Under the pieces are notes generated by a model. The model was not told the DNA's origin, did not search any database, and saw nothing but the letters and a program-made list of their open reading frames with translations. From positions 40,054,890 to 40,118,889 of the forward strand of contig JAVMKO010000003.1 of NCBI GenBank assembly GCA_032164245.1: 64,000 nucleotides of DNA, written 5' to 3'. Source of the stretch: Sternotherus odoratus. Taxonomy: Eukaryota > Chordata > Testudines > Kinosternidae. Below are positions 33,418-45,949 of this stretch, piece by piece; position 1 is the first letter of the stretch; each line of letters begins with the position of its first letter. A program made the position numbers and the translations under genes.

Positions 33418-34504
33418 AGGGGCTGTGATGCGCCTCGGGGAGCCGCTGGCCAGGGATGCGCACGGGCTGCCAGGCGGGGGCGGCTCCCCCAGGCGCTTCC
33501 CGGCCCCTTCGCCGAATGCAGAGCCACCCCCGCCTGGCGGCCCGGGGCGGCTCCGCACTCGGCGAAGGGGCCGGAAAGCGCCTGGGGGAGCCGCCAGCCA
33601 GGGACGCACGCAGGCCGCCAGGCAGGGGCGGCTCCCCCAGGCGCTTCCCGGCCCCTTCGCTGAGCGTGGAGCCGCCCCCGCCTAGCGGCCCGCATGCATC
33701 CCTGGCTGGTGGCTCCCCCAGGCGCTTCCTGGCCCCTTCGCCGAGCGTGGAGCCGCCCCCACCTGGCGGGATGCGTGTGGGCCGCCAGGTGGGATGCGTG
33801 CAGGCTGCCAGGTGGGATGCGTGCGGGCCGCCAGGCGGGGGCGGCTCCGCGCTCGGCGAAGGGGCTGGGAAGCGCCTGGGGGAGCTGCCAGCGCCGCACG
33901 GCCACCATTAGCCGGGCGGGGAAAGGAGGAGCCGCGGGGAGCTGACGGTCAAGGGGGTGTGGGGGGAGGAGGCTGGGCTGGGGGGCAGGCAAGGGGGTGG
34001 GGGTGGGGAGGCCAGGCTGGGCGGGCGGGAAGGGGGGCAGGAGACTAGGCTGGATGGGGTGGGCGAGGCGTGGGTGCGGGAGGGAAGGAGGTTTGGTGGG
34101 GGGGAGGCTGGGCTGGGTGGGTCAGGCATGGGGGGCAGGAGGCTGGGTTGGAAGTTGGAGGGGGGAGGAGGTTGGGTTCGGAGGGGTGGGCCGGGCCAGG
34201 CAGGGGTGGGGGAGGAAAGGCGATTAGATGGGGGGAGGCTGGGCGGGGGTAAATGAAGATCACCCCCTACACCCAGGCTGATAGCAGGAGCTGACTGGGG
34301 CAGGCGGGGAAAACCCCAAAGCAGTGCAGGGCTAAGCACTCTGCCTGCCAGTGCTTTGGGGTTTCCCCCGCTGGTCCCTTGCCAGCTGGGGTCTCAGCTC
34401 CCATTGCCAGCCTGGGCTTCCTCGGGGGGGGGGGGGGGGGGGGCTGCGAATGACATTATAAATGTCCAAATGGCCCTTGGCAGAAAAAAGGTTCCCCACC
34501 CCTG
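33418..34504. mobile_element. GC-rich hAT-like element, left end missing
   Basis: The right end 'aaggttccccacccctg' (to 34504) matches that of the complete element at 39829-40669, as does most of 33895-34490. The expected left end CAGGGGTGGGG is absent; the left part is instead a GC-rich array. No flanking duplication is found. A G19 run lies near 34425. Long Gly/Pro/Arg-rich frames on both strands are composition shadows. Confidence 0.75.
33470..33895. repeat. GC-rich array of alternating inverted modules
   Basis: A module of about 60 bp ('ggctcccccaggcgcttcc' to 'gcccccgcctggcgg') occurs in one orientation near 33480, 33625 and 33710, and inverted ('ggcgaaggggc' to 'gcgcctgggggagc') near 33550 and 33845. 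A 24-bp unit with 'gggatgcgtg' repeats three times around 33775-33830. Confidence 0.75.
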
Positions 34505-35569
34505 CCTTACGGGGTGGAGTTGCTAGCCCCACGCCCATAAATAAGAAACTAGGAAGGTGTAAAATCACGGAGCCTACTAGTTAGATTCTGTGATCTTATC
34601 AGTAGCAAATACTGTTAAAATCAACTTAATTCCTAGTATCTGGCCCACATACCTCTAGTTTATGTACATCGTGGCAATTATAGTAGTCAGATTGAGCACT
34701 TCAATTCAGATGTTCAGAAATTTATCCATATAGTGATTCAGTTCTAGCCTCACTAAACTCAATATTCCTGCAGTGCTGCCAAGATTAAGTCAGGATTAGG
34801 TATTTGCAGAAAATTACTGTCACCTGAAAACATTGTATTGCTTTGTAGCCCCATTCCTTTATTTTGAACACTTGACCCCCCCAAAAATATTATGTTTAGA
34901 TTATCAAATTTTTGACATGTCCAATATGAGATATTGCCCCCAAGAAGGGGCCTTATTTGTCTTCTCAATTTATCTGTGGAAAGATTAAGATAAAAATAAC
35001 ACTCTCTAAATATACTGTGCATGTTAGTAGAATGAACCAATAACATATAAACAGATATTTTGAATAACACACCTCAAATGCTTTCTATTTTTAAAATCTT
35101 CTATTTCAATTTTTTCTTACTCTCTAGTTTACAAAATCAGTTTTTACTTGATTTTCTTGATCCCACCCAATAATGGCATTTCAGTTGGATTAAATGTCAT
35201 GCTTTGGTGCTGTGCCATAAGAGTGTCACTGTACAGCAGAAGTACTCATTTTGTGCTGTAATTTAATGGATCACATTTTGGGGTTGCAAAGTGTGAGTGG
35301 ATTTCCTGCTAGGATATTCTGCTGGAGAATCAAACACTGGTAGGGCCAACCCTATGGTACCTTAAGTAGGAGCAGGGACCTGACCATGTAACAAGCTCAA
35401 TTTTCCATCCAATCTTCTAGTGATGTAACCTGGCTACCCTACATGGGTAGCAAATAGGAGGGGTATGTCTAGGTGCTTACTTAAAGCAAGAAACCAATAA
35501 AATGAGCAAGATCACTGCACACCTGCCATCTAAAGAGCAAGATCTTCATCCTATGTCATTCAGGTAGTG
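34505..35569. other. Intron, no gene seen
   Basis: AT-rich sequence with no supported feature. Confidence 0.4.
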
Positions 35570-35582
35570 TAACAACGTTTTT

Positions 35583-35882
35583 TTAATAATATCCCATTTC
35601 CCTGATATGTTTGTAAAGAAATGTGAATTTCTCAGAAAGCTTTTCCCTTTCTTTATGAAAGCCCTTATGTACCCCTAAAAGGTGATTATTTGTTTCTTCT
35701 TCCTTACAGAGTGCACATAGTCCATCTTGTCTATTGATCTGAAAAATATTTTTGTTTATGCCACAATGGCCATATAGTATTCTAAACAAAAACACTTCAT
35801 TGGTCCTATCCAGGCCCTGAAGTATGTTATTATTCTTAACTTTAGGGTACATTTCAAAAAATCTTCTCCCTCTTTTTTTCAT
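35583..35882 (-). pseudogene. LINE ORF2 C-terminal fragment
   Basis: A 99-codon open piece of the LINE above. CALCKEEETNNHLL is the C-x2-C-x(n)-H zinc motif usual at the end of ORF2 in RNase H-bearing LINEs, with FHKEREKL after it. It is the longest frame left in the relic. Confidence 0.65.
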
Positions 35883-35949
35883 TAATCAAATTTTTTTACC
35901 ATTTCTTTTCCAAAATTTTCTGTATTAAGCTTTTGAATTGCTCTTTACT

Positions 35950-36390
35950 CAAAGGTATTTGTATGTCAATCCTTCCTCCTTTTTTTTTTCTAACAAATTT
36001 GTTGGCTGCTTTGTGTGTCATTTCATTCCCTGTTACTCCAATATACTGGGATCCAAGTTAATGCTACATGAATCCCCATCTGTACTAACACTGTTATTAG
36101 AAATATAATTTCACTGATTAAATCACTTCTACCTACTGAGACACCCTTATTTATCGCTATCAGGCTTGAGATTGAATTAAAAAATGACTACTGCTGCTGG
36201 GCATACATCCCAGATCCAATTTAATAGTATCAGAATTGCCACTAGCTTGGCTATCATGACAGCTACATAACTGGTCATTCTTTTAGAAGTACTAATTCCC
36301 AATTTTGATACACAATATTCAGCCCCTACTCTTCCTATTATTTTCTTGTTTTCCCCCTTTTTTGGACCCATCTATATCTATATTAGACAA
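35950..36390 (-). pseudogene. LINE RNase H domain, frameshifted
   Basis: The catalytic-start motif IDGSKK appears in one frame and GRVGAEYCVSKLGIS in another. The expected AEL..AI helix reads AKLVAI, so the active-site Glu is replaced by Lys. SISSLIAINKG and WIPVYW follow in a third frame. Confidence 0.65.
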
Positions 36391-37273
36391 AAACAACCCT
36401 ACTTTTCATAAATATTCTAGTACAGATATTTTTTACCTACTGTCTGTTTTTTACCCTTAATTTTATAAAATAAATCTAAATTCATGTTTGCACATATGAC
36501 TCTCCATCCCTAATTAATTTCCCCATGACAAAAAGTTTTGACCTTGTTGAGCTTTCCTTTGTCTTTCAACTACTGCATCCACACTTTAACTCAAACAAAC
36601 AGCATGTTGAGTTCTAAAATTTTGTGCTGTAGGTCACCTATTGAACTTATCAACAATCCTCATTTCTTTGGTACTTTCATCATTGCAGTTCCCATTCACT
36701 GGGGCCCAGAAAGATAGAGTCCAGTAATGTAATAGGCATGTCACTAAAAGGTACCAATGGTACGCTGTATGTGTTGTAATACATGCACCATATGCAATTT
36801 GTAGTGCCTGCACTTGCATTAAATCAAATTTTTGAGTTCTGATTGTTATACTGCCCCAGAAGTGTGACAGTCAAAGTCAATAACAGGTCTGATTAAGGCT
36901 ATGTATACCATCAGTAGTGTTTTAGCATTCTTTACTGTTTCTTGTAGCTCTGAGTCTTTTAATTTCCCATATGGGTTACAGATATTATAAATCCTTAAAG
37001 AAATATTTTTCTTCTGCATTGGGATCTCGACAGTATTATTTTATAGGCCTACTTCTTCTTTCTCACTGCTATATAGTTTAAGCTTTCTCTTATGAAAGTA
37101 CAAAAGCTTTCTCCTCTTCCTAGTTTTTAGTTTTACCTAAGACAATATAGTTAAAATTTTAACTGAGCTTGTTTCCTGGATACACATGATCTTGTTTAGT
37201 TTTCATTTCCAGGATATTTTCTTTTAGTTCTTGACCATGTGCTATCAGACTATTCACATTCCAATAAAAGATT

Positions 37274-37748
37274 GTGATCACCAGGGTTGTCCTTACCCAT
37301 ACGCAAAGTATGCAGCTGCATAGGGCACGAGGGAACGTGGGGCACCACATTTCCTGATGCCCTGCACAGCTGCTTGCTGCTCCACCTCTCCTCCAGGGCT
37401 CCTGCCCAGCCCTGCCTCTTCATGCCCCTGGTCTGCCCCTGCCCCGCCTCCAATCCCCAGAGCTCTGCAGCAGGGCCAGGACTACACTCACCGGTAACAG
37501 GAAGTGCAGTGACCCGGCCCCAGCCGCGCCACCAGTAAGTGCTGGGAGGTGGTTCTCCCCTGCCCCGCAGGAAACCCCATCAGAGTCCTGGGGCCTGCTT
37601 ATTCCTCTCCCCTCGTGGAGGCCTGGGACTAGCCTCCCCCCACCCCCACCCACTTCTCTCCTGCAGAGGCCTAGCTGCCCCCCCTCCCCCCACCATTGTG
37701 GAGGCTGCATAGGGCCCCAGAATAGCTAGGGACAGCCCTGGTGATCAG
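37274..37748. mobile_element. hAT element inserted in the LINE
   Basis: The element 37282-37740 begins CAGGGTTGTCCTTACCCA and ends with complementary ...TAGGGACAGCCCTG. The flanks 'gtgatcac' and 'gtgatcag' match at 7 of 8 positions. 'gcagctgcatagggc' near the left end is mirrored by 'ggctgcatagggcccc' near the right. Confidence 0.85.
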
Positions 37749-38950
37749 CATACTAATCATATTTCACCATTAATCCCATTCAAAACTGCATGAATATAGT
37801 CCATGAAAATCTTCTAATATACAAGTATATTTCCATTGCCTTTACTATGTTTCATTTTTTTCTGATTTTTCCTCTTTGTGATGTACTATTTATCACTTCT
37901 ATCATTATTGAAATAAACCTAACATATCATTACCTATTCCTTCTGCATTATTAATCAAATTCTTTATAGAATGATGCTTTTCCTATGCTGATCATCTCTT
38001 CCTTTTCCACTTGCTGCTTTGAGTCTCCTTAAAGCTTCCTCTTAAGAAAGGTTAGTAACAATGTTTGTCTTTTGTATCTCTTTATCTTTATCTTCTCTTA
38101 TGCCACAACACACCCTCTAGATGATAGATGGTGATTACTATTACATTTGACACCTGTTCCTTCTATACAGTTTTCACAGTAACTCTCCCCCAAATGTACT
38201 GCATCTCATTTTCCCTTTACAAACTTTTCCTACATGTCCATACCATCTGCAGTTACAATATCTTAAGGGAGAAGGAATATATGGCTTGGTTGTGAATATC
38301 TGAAAACCTAAGGTTACTTTGTCAGATAAAGTCCCTCCCTTAAACATAAAGAGCATTGCTGTTGATGGTTTGCTTTCTCTTGCTTGTTTACTAATTAGTC
38401 ACTTGCTTACTAACACTTTATTTTCTCTTATGGTTTCAGTGAAATCATCATTGATCAATTTTCAGCTGTTTATCAGTTTGTTCTTTATTTTTTTTACATT
38501 CAATTAAAAGATCCCCATCTTGCAGCAACCTGTTCTTACTATATACTCTATTTTTTTAGTCCAGTCATCTACTTTCAGAGGGTTATCACCACCTGATTTT
38601 ATTTTTTTGGCTAGGAATCTTGCAACTATAACATTTTTGGTTTTCCCTCTTTGCTTTTTCGTTGATATCATCATCATCTACTTCTACTCTCCCTCCTCCC
38701 CACTTTATATCCATTCTCCCTCTCTAATAGACTCTTCTCCAGTTTCCAGAGTCACTTCATATGGGGTCAGAAAATGAAAATATTAATAATCCTAATCCCA
38801 AATCCTTCTTCAGACCAGAGTTTTTTTCCTGCTCCTCCCATGTATATATCCTCCCAATTACTGAGCCAGTTGTCTCATTAGCCCTGTAATTACCACCAAG
38901 TGTCAGTAATCCCAACTAGAAACAGATTACCTGGTTCTCATTAAGCATGC

Positions 38951-39820
38951 AGCCTTCTCTGTGCTACTGCTAGCACTGTCTCACCTTTGCTTGATTTTAA
39001 TACACATCAAAATATCTCAGCTTTCATTTCTTTATCTTCCACAACAACAAATATTAATATTTTGAATGCTTCATGATCTGCTCTTTGCCCTTTTCTGTAT
39101 TTCCATGACTTAAAAGCATTTAACAACAGCATCACTTTTCAAAAGCTTCAATCCTTACGTTGCCTTCTGAAGCTAAGTTACACAACGAAAGACGGTAATT
39201 GAACTAGTCAGACTATCCTGCTGACTTCCTTGGTCTTTCCAAAGTGGATAATGCAAAATACAATGAAGTCAATTTATTTGGGATGCACTAGGGATGCATA
39301 TTTTCTTTTCTTTTTTTAAAGCAGATTTTCTTATGAAGAAGATGCCATTAAATTACCAATACTGCTTTTCTGGGAGCTGAGCTGTAGTGACCTTGAGAAC
39401 TTCCCAAACAAAACCACTAAGCTGGGAGGGGTTTCAAGCGACACTGAAATAGAAAGTGAAGTTGATGCACGCCCAGTGTCAGCAGTAGGGAAAGCTGTAA
39501 GGTGCCTAACGTGGTACTTGACATGGAAAGCACAAGCTCACAGTTAGAAGCACACAGAGAGGAAGCACTCAAGACACTCCTCACTGTGTGCATACCATCT
39601 TAAGAAGGGCTGAAAATGTTAGTACAAGAACAAACAGCAAGAGGATGATCCTAACATACATCAAGATTCAGGTGTGTACAGTGCTTTGAATATGTACAGC
39701 ATTATATAAATGTTATGCATTACTTAATTACCTGAAGTTTTCCAACTAATTGGAATTACTGTTCTAATTAAGCAGCAGCAGCCGCCACTGCCATTAGGTA
39801 TCATAAAGCTTTCATTGGTT
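38951..39820. other. No gene seen
   Basis: AT-rich sequence. The left portion may still belong to the LINE 5' end. Nothing else supported. Confidence 0.35.
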
Positions 39821-40677
39821 CTCTAGGACAGGGGTGGGGAACCTCCGGCCCGCAGGCCTTATACGGCCCGCCAAATAATTGTGTCCGGCCCTGGGGGAGT
39901 CGACGGCACCGCACGGGCCGCCAGGCGGGTGTGGCTCGTGTCTGGGGGAGCCACACTGGGGGGAAGCTTGCGCCTGGGGGAGCCGCCGGTGCCACGCGGC
40001 CACCAGGCAGGGGCGGCTCATGCTGGCGCAGCGTGGCCACCGTTAGCCGGGCGGCGAATGGAGGAGCCGCGGGGAGCCGACGGTAAAGAGGGTGTGGGGG
40101 GGAGGCTGGGCTGAGGGGCAGGCAAGGGGGCGGTGGGGGGGGGGGGAGGCCAGGCTGGGCGGGCGGGGAGGGGGACAGGAGACTAGGCTGGATGGGGTGG
40201 GCGAGGCGTGGGTGCGGGAGGGAAGGAGGTTTGGTGGAGGGGAGGCTGGACTGGGTGGGTCAGGCATGGGGGGCAGGAGGCTGGGTTGGGAGTTGGAGGG
40301 GGGGAGGAGGTTAGGTTCGGTGGGATGGGCCGGGCCAGGCAGGGGTGGAGGAGGAAAGGCTGTTAGATGGGGGGAGGCTGGGTGGGGGTAAAGGAAGATC
40401 ACCCCCTACACCCAGGCTGATAGCAGGAGCTGACTAGGGCAGGCGGCAGGACCCTGGCTGGCAAGGGGCCAGCGGGAGAAACCCCAAAGCAGTGCAGGGC
40501 TAAGCACTCTGCCTGCCACTGCTTTGGGGTTTCCCCCGCTGGCCCCTTGCCAGCTGGGGTCTCAGCCTGCAGCCAACCTGGGCTTCCGGGGGGAGGGGGG
40601 GAAGGGGCCCGCGAATGACATTATAAATGTCCAAATGGCCCTTGACAGAAAAAAGGTTCCCCACCCCTGCTCTAGGA
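39821..40677. mobile_element. hAT element with GC-rich cassette, perfect 8-bp duplication
   Basis: The element 39829-40669 begins CAGGGGTGGGGAACCTCCGG and ends with the complement ...AAGGTTCCCCACCCCTG. CTCTAGGA flanks both sides. The interior (about 40090-40410) is a G-rich cassette with 'actaggctggatggggtggg' and 'gtgggtgcgggaggga', shared with 33418-34504 and with the differently ended element 51292-52700. No protein is encoded. Confidence 0.93.
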
Positions 40678-41179
40678 GATGGACCCATTAAGCACATCCA
40701 GTAGGTGTCCACATCAAGCTTGAAACAATAGATAATTAAGTATTTTCCCTGCCAGCCTGTTGTATTAGAAATCACCCATTCAAAGGCTCAGAACACCTTT
40801 GACTTACATGAAAAATGCAAATGAATATAAACAATGAAACCAAGCACAGTAGTTTCCCTAAACCAAAAAGGAGAGACTCCCACTCCAGCCATCAAGTTCT
40901 CTTCCCTCCAGAAAGTCTGGGGGAAAAGATGTCGCTGTAGGATGCCCTGAAGACTAACATATATAGGCTATGTTGAACTTTGGAGGTGCACATTCCAGTG
41001 TCTCAGCCCCTTCAGGAAAAAACAAAACAAAAAAAACCTATAAGCCAGTAGACCAGTGGTAACCCATCAGGGTAATCTGATTGATTATAAAGGAAGGCCC
41101 TGCGGGAGCCCTGTCAATGCAGTGTACTGGAACCATGCTGACAGGGAATGAGTGGAGGATGTAGAGCCTTTGTGTGGCT

Positions 41180-41815
41180 GCACCAGCTGTGCGTGTGAAA
41201 AATCTAAATGAATTATTTGCATCAGTTTTCACTGCAGAGAACATGAGGGAGATTATTACACCTGAGCCATTCCTTTATGTGGCAAATCTTAAGAACCAGC
41301 CCAAGACCAGGTGTCTATAGAGGTTTCAGAACAAATAGATAAATTAAACAGTAATAAGTCACCAGGATGAGAAAGTATTCATCCTAGCGTTCTGAAGGAA
41401 CTCAAATATGAAATTGAAGAACGACTCACTGTGGTATGTAACCTAGCGTTTAAATGAACCACTGTACCAGATGACTGGAGGATAGCTAATGTAACACCAA
41501 TTTTTTAAAAAAGTTTTCAGATATGAAGCCTAAATTCAGTACCAGGAAAATTGGTCAAAACTAGTGAGAAAATATTTATCAGACTCACATAAGAACACAA
41601 TATGTGGGAAGAGTCAACATAGCTTTCGTAAAGAGCAATAATGCCTTGCCAATCTAGTAGAATTCTTTGAGGGGGTCAATAAGCACGTGGACAAGAGTGA
41701 TCCAATGTATATAGTATACCTGGATTTTCAGAAAGCCTTTGACAAGATCCCTCATCACCGGATCTTAAGCACAATAGACAGTCATGTGATAAGAGATCCT
41801 TTCATGAAAAGATAG
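41180..41815 (+). mobile_element. CR1 LINE, reverse-transcriptase fragment
   Basis: The decayed translation follows the CR1 ORF2 order: NKSPG-like ('agtaataagtcaccaggatg'), IHP.VLKELK, DDWRIANVTPIF ('gatgactggaggatagctaa'), then 'cctggattttcagaaagcc' (YLDFQKAFD). It stops short of the YxDD region and has frameshifts. Confidence 0.85.
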
Positions 41816-43664
41816 TAAATAAAGGATAGTGTTAGGCAAGAGTTAAAATTTAGCTAATAGCTAAGACAAAAACCACTGATCAAGCAGGAATGCTTCAGTT
41901 TCTCAAAAGGCAGTGACAGCTGTAAACACTTGATAAGCTTATATGGTCAATGCCTGCCCAGTAACTCAGCTCTTAGAACAGAACAAACCCTTCCTTCACA
42001 GTCCACCGGATACATCCTGACTATTCCAGGTTGCAGCTTCTGTGACTGCCCACAGACTGGGAGTGAACCCTTCAACTCCATACAGTGACTGCTTCAGACT
42101 GCTTCAGTCCTGGAATCTACAATTCCTTGTTTTCAGACTAATCTCCTAATCTTTAATTATAAAATAAATTTGGGGCTTATCAATTGAGATCATATATATA
42201 TTGATATTCTTATAAATAAAAACCCTCATGACTACAGTGCATTAGTTAAGGACACAGGATGCATCCTGAAGTGTGAAAAATTCAGGCACGTGTTTTGTGT
42301 GAAAGAGAAACAAATATATTCACAGCTGGAATGTACTTGAAAATTAAGCATAACTGTCTCTTTTGCTGCATTTCCACAGCAGTAACAAAATTCAGCAGCA
42401 GAGAGAAAATTCTTATAGGACTTCCTGATGTTTACACTGCCCCACTGACATAGCTAAAGCCTGCTCAGACACTTAAAATACTGGGGTTAATGTTTTTATC
42501 TTGTGTCTATTGGGTTGCTGGGAATTTTTGTTAGTGACTCTAATAGAACTGATGCTATATTTAGCATTATGTATTTTTGTAGAGCAGTATGGTAAAAACA
42601 ACTAAATGTTATTGTTGCCCTTTTGCTGAGTGGTAGAAGATTTGGAGGATTTGCAGAGGGTCAGTTCTTCGCTGATGACACAGACTGTGGGGGCCTTCTA
42701 ATATAATGTATTTATATTCAAAAAGTGGACGTTCTGTTTATCTTGAATAGGGATGGCCAAAGCTATGCACAGACAATTAATTCTGTTTGCAGCCATCCTA
42801 TGTAAGTCCCTGTGTTGACAAGAAACAGTTCCTGTTTTACCCTTGCTCTCTGTCTCTTGGCTATCATACAGTCTCCACTTTTCACCTGCCTTCATCAAAC
42901 ACCACAGCCTAGAGTTACCAGCAAATAGAGCATTAACCCTCCTTTTTTGTAGCTGCTCCACAGCTGGTAAAAGCACTCTTTTGTGTAGATGCAGATTTTC
43001 AGAAGGGCCAACTTGCAGACATTACATATAATCAAATATGGTGGTGGTTCCCAAAGTCTTTTACTTACCCAGTTTCCCAAATAAAAGTTCACATAAGATT
43101 GCTGTAGGCAGACATCCTAGGGTTCCTGGGGTTAACCCTTTCCAAGGTCAGTTTTATACTTATTATTTACATCAGTAATTAAATAACATGTGTTTCATTA
43201 CTGCTTTTGCCATTACAGTACTATAAAAGGAAATTAAGCATTGTTTGGGGTCAGAGTGCATGGAAAAACCACCATTCTAGCTCATTCTCTTTCTACTCCT
43301 ATCCTCCTTCACATGCAATTATTCATCTCTTCCATGCCTATAGTATGGTGCTGTGATTATCAAGTTAGTAAAGGCCAGGGGAAAAGGCCAGGAGTCATGT
43401 TATAGCTTCTGCCTGCTAATACCTTCACACATAGGAAAATCTCACACCTGAGTTGTCTGGAGTATGATGCAGCTTGTTTCTGCTGGACATTGACAAATAG
43501 CTTTGAGCCTGGAGTAGTAGTATTTTCTTGTTAGATTGTTTGTGTTTTCCCAAATAGGTTGTTGATAAAAGGACTTAGAGAAAATATAAAATTATATCCT
43601 GTGAGTACAATACATCCTTGGACTCTCAGAGTGGAGTTATGGCGGCAGTTTAATGATACTATAT
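41816..43664. other. Intron, no gene seen
   Basis: Stretch 41850-42240, with 'aataaa' motifs, could be an old LTR but ends were not found. Otherwise nothing supported. Confidence 0.35.
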
Positions 43665-43669
43665 TTTCA

Positions 43670-43845
43670 TTTTTTGTAAATAATTCATAATGTATTTATT
43701 ATTATTAAATCATAGCACCTGGGACCCAAGGTCATGGATCAGGTCCTGATCATGTTAGGCACTTTATAAACACAGAACAAAAAAAGACAGTCTCTGTCCC
43801 AAGGAACATAAAGTCTAAATACAATAACATGTTGATTTACCAGTA
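43670..43845. repeat. Ancient amniote dispersed repeat
   Basis: The order 'tttattattattaaatcata', 'ggtcatggatcaggtcctga', 'gtctctgtcccaaggaaca' matches a widespread old repeat in amniotes. Class uncertain. Confidence 0.5.
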
Positions 43846-43972
43846 CATACGTAGATATAATTAATAAGTAACAAGCTGTACAATACATTGAAACTCACAT
43901 GCTGGTGAATCCAGTTGACCTTTCAGTCAGTCAGTCAGTTATGAACACTGAGGTTTGAAAAAGAAAACTTAC

Positions 43973-44064
43973 CTAATGTGAACTCTATACTTGTGTCCGT
44001 CATCCACTCTAATAGTAGTATTGATGCTTCTAACTTCTGCTACCCCATCACATACAAATTGGTA
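43973..44064 (-). CDS. EYS: Laminin-G exon (second of three seen), probable EYS
   Basis: Minus-strand acceptor 'ttccttgtag' precedes 44064 and a strong donor 'gtaagt' follows 43973. The exon has 92 nt: 30 open codons plus two bases (AG) that make Arg with the first base of the exon at 15192. The peptide runs YQFVCDGVAEVRS then TTIRVDDGHKYRVHI, the middle strands of a laminin-G fold ('V.DG.W/Y..V.I'). It continues the upstream exon's ...FIKHGTLQ without a gap in phase 0. The next exon is about 29 kb away. EYS is the best match by style and gene size but is not proven. Confidence 0.62.
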
Positions 44065-44856
44065 CTACAAGGAAAAACATGTTACACAATTTATCATAAT
44101 TACGTAGCTACAGATTTGGAAACTTGAAATTGAAAGTAGCAAATGTTTAAATAAAAACTGAAAGACCATGTGCATCCAGAAACAATTCACATTTAGTTTA
44201 GAGGTCCAAATCAAGAAATCTAACTGCTGCTTTAGAAACTATTATATATGTGCATTTTTTAGTTTATGTCTATTGTATTTTCACACATAGTTTATGGTCC
44301 TTATTTTCAGAGGAACTAACAAATAACAATTCCAGCTGAAGTTAATCTTGGCTGCAGAAGATCTTTACTTGCAAGTCTGTACCCTTTCTTACTTTCAGAC
44401 TTGCACAGTAGCATGAGAGATGGAACATTTAGGAGCACTTTGTACTTTCCTAAACTAATGTTAACTAGCACTTGATTTCATGGTTTGTGTACTTGTAATC
44501 ATTGCTGTTTTATATACATGGAACCATTGTACAGTGGGTTTTAAATCTACATTTAATTGAACAGTTTTGTCAATGACTAAAAGTGAATTAAATTAGTTTT
44601 AACATGACACATTGGGACATTTGGTAACCACACAGTGAAAGTTATTAATATCAAAGCTTTTGAATACATTTTTATCAAGTAAGTCTTTTTGAAACAAATA
44701 CTTGTCTAAAAATACACAAATGTCTATTTTTTTCTGCATCAGTACTTTACACTAAGAAAAATTAATCTTGTCTTAATGTTATCAAAGTTTGCTAAACCTT
44801 GTGTAACTTCTTGCCCCATGACAGCCTATTGGATAAGTTGTCAGTCATTACTATCA

Positions 44857-44918
44857 TTACTAAAACATCACTATTTTACACCTAAGCTTACTAAAACATC
44901 ACTATTTTACACCTAAGC
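44857..44918. repeat. Exact tandem duplication of 31 bp
   Basis: The unit 44857-44887, starting 'ttactaaaacatcactat', is repeated without a mismatch at 44888-44918. It lies in the intron between two laminin-G exons. Confidence 0.9.
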
Positions 44919-45949
44919 TTTCAATCTTCCAGTACAAACCCGTAGTGTTAAAATCTTCTCTTATATGTGGGTAATTAATTCAAACTAGCCTCAATATTCA
45001 AGGACAGCTTTGTTTTTACATCTATTCCTAATATTCAACATTTCCCTCAGTACAATTTGGGTAACTTATGCATAGCAATTTATGAGAGTAAAGAGGGATG
45101 TGCAGGAGGTTAAAGGCAGTACACTTTTAAATGTTCTTCTAAAATATCTTATAATTGTGCTTACCAGACTCTTTACTAAAACAATCTTGACAAAACATTA
45201 CTGAAAATTTTGACAAGAATAAATTGTACAGCAGTATAAACTTCCTATTTCAAATTTGTAAATAAATGTAGTCATATTTATTTTGTCTTGATATACCAAA
45301 CATAGACTAGTTTGATGTGATCCAGTGTAATTCTGCATGGGTATCTCCAGGTTAAGTGAACAGGTCCTGTTCATGACTATGAATGAATGTGTTGTTTTCT
45401 CTATTTCCGAGTTCTTCTCTAAAGTCAATAAAACAACTTCACTGATTCATTCCCCATGCAATACTAATCACATCAATAAGGTTGCACAAGGTGCAAAATG
45501 TGGCATCACATACAAAAAGTAAGTTTAGTGACTTCATTTCAATAGGTCCAAGGCGATACATCTATTTTTTCTCCTTGTCCCTATATAAAAAGACTTTCAT
45601 GGCTTTTCAGGTGAATTCAAACACCTTGAACTCTATCAGCTCTGGAGCAGATTCAAATTATTCTGCCTTTTTTAAATCTACTAATGTGTGCATTTTGTGA
45701 GGTAGAATTTTACTATGATTTCCGTATTGTTTTCTATTTCTGTCACCATTAGTCTTAGTCTCATCTGTCATGTTGATCACAGGCATCTGAAAAATAAAAA
45801 GTAACTATTTGACTTGAAATACTGTGAAATCCACAAGCTGCTCAACAGTATACATTGTCTACTACAGCTGGAAGCTGAATAGAACCATTAGTTATTACAA
45901 AAGCCCAAACTGTTTTATTTTTTCTAAAAGAAAAAAATTGATAACCTAC

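Larger units (their letters stand above)
35570..38950 (-). mobile_element. RNase H-bearing LINE relic (I/Nimb/Jockey-like group)
   Basis: Read on the minus strand the pieces come in LINE order. ORF1 zinc-knuckle remnant lies at 38260-38170 (YGHVGKVCKGKMRC). Endonuclease start lies at 37270-37160 (WNVNSLIAHGQELK). RT thumb remnant is near 36800 (VQALQIAYGACITT). RNase H lies at about 36385-35950 (IDGSKK, then SISSLIAINKG and TWIPVYW). The C-terminal CALCKEEETNNHLL zinc motif is near 35690. Only about 350 bp remain between endonuclease and thumb, so most of the RT is deleted. Many stops and shifts make it dead. A hAT element sits in it at 37282-37740. RNase H excludes CR1, L2 and L1; the exact clade is uncertain and the 5' limit approximate. 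Confidence 0.7.

Noticed and set aside
33364..34339. 197-codon minus frame and several Gly/Arg-rich plus frames
   Set aside because: Shadows of the GC-rich hAT element and its array; no start context, domain or codon pattern.
41850..42240. Possible old LTR with AATAAA motifs
   Set aside because: No terminal motif or target duplication was found.
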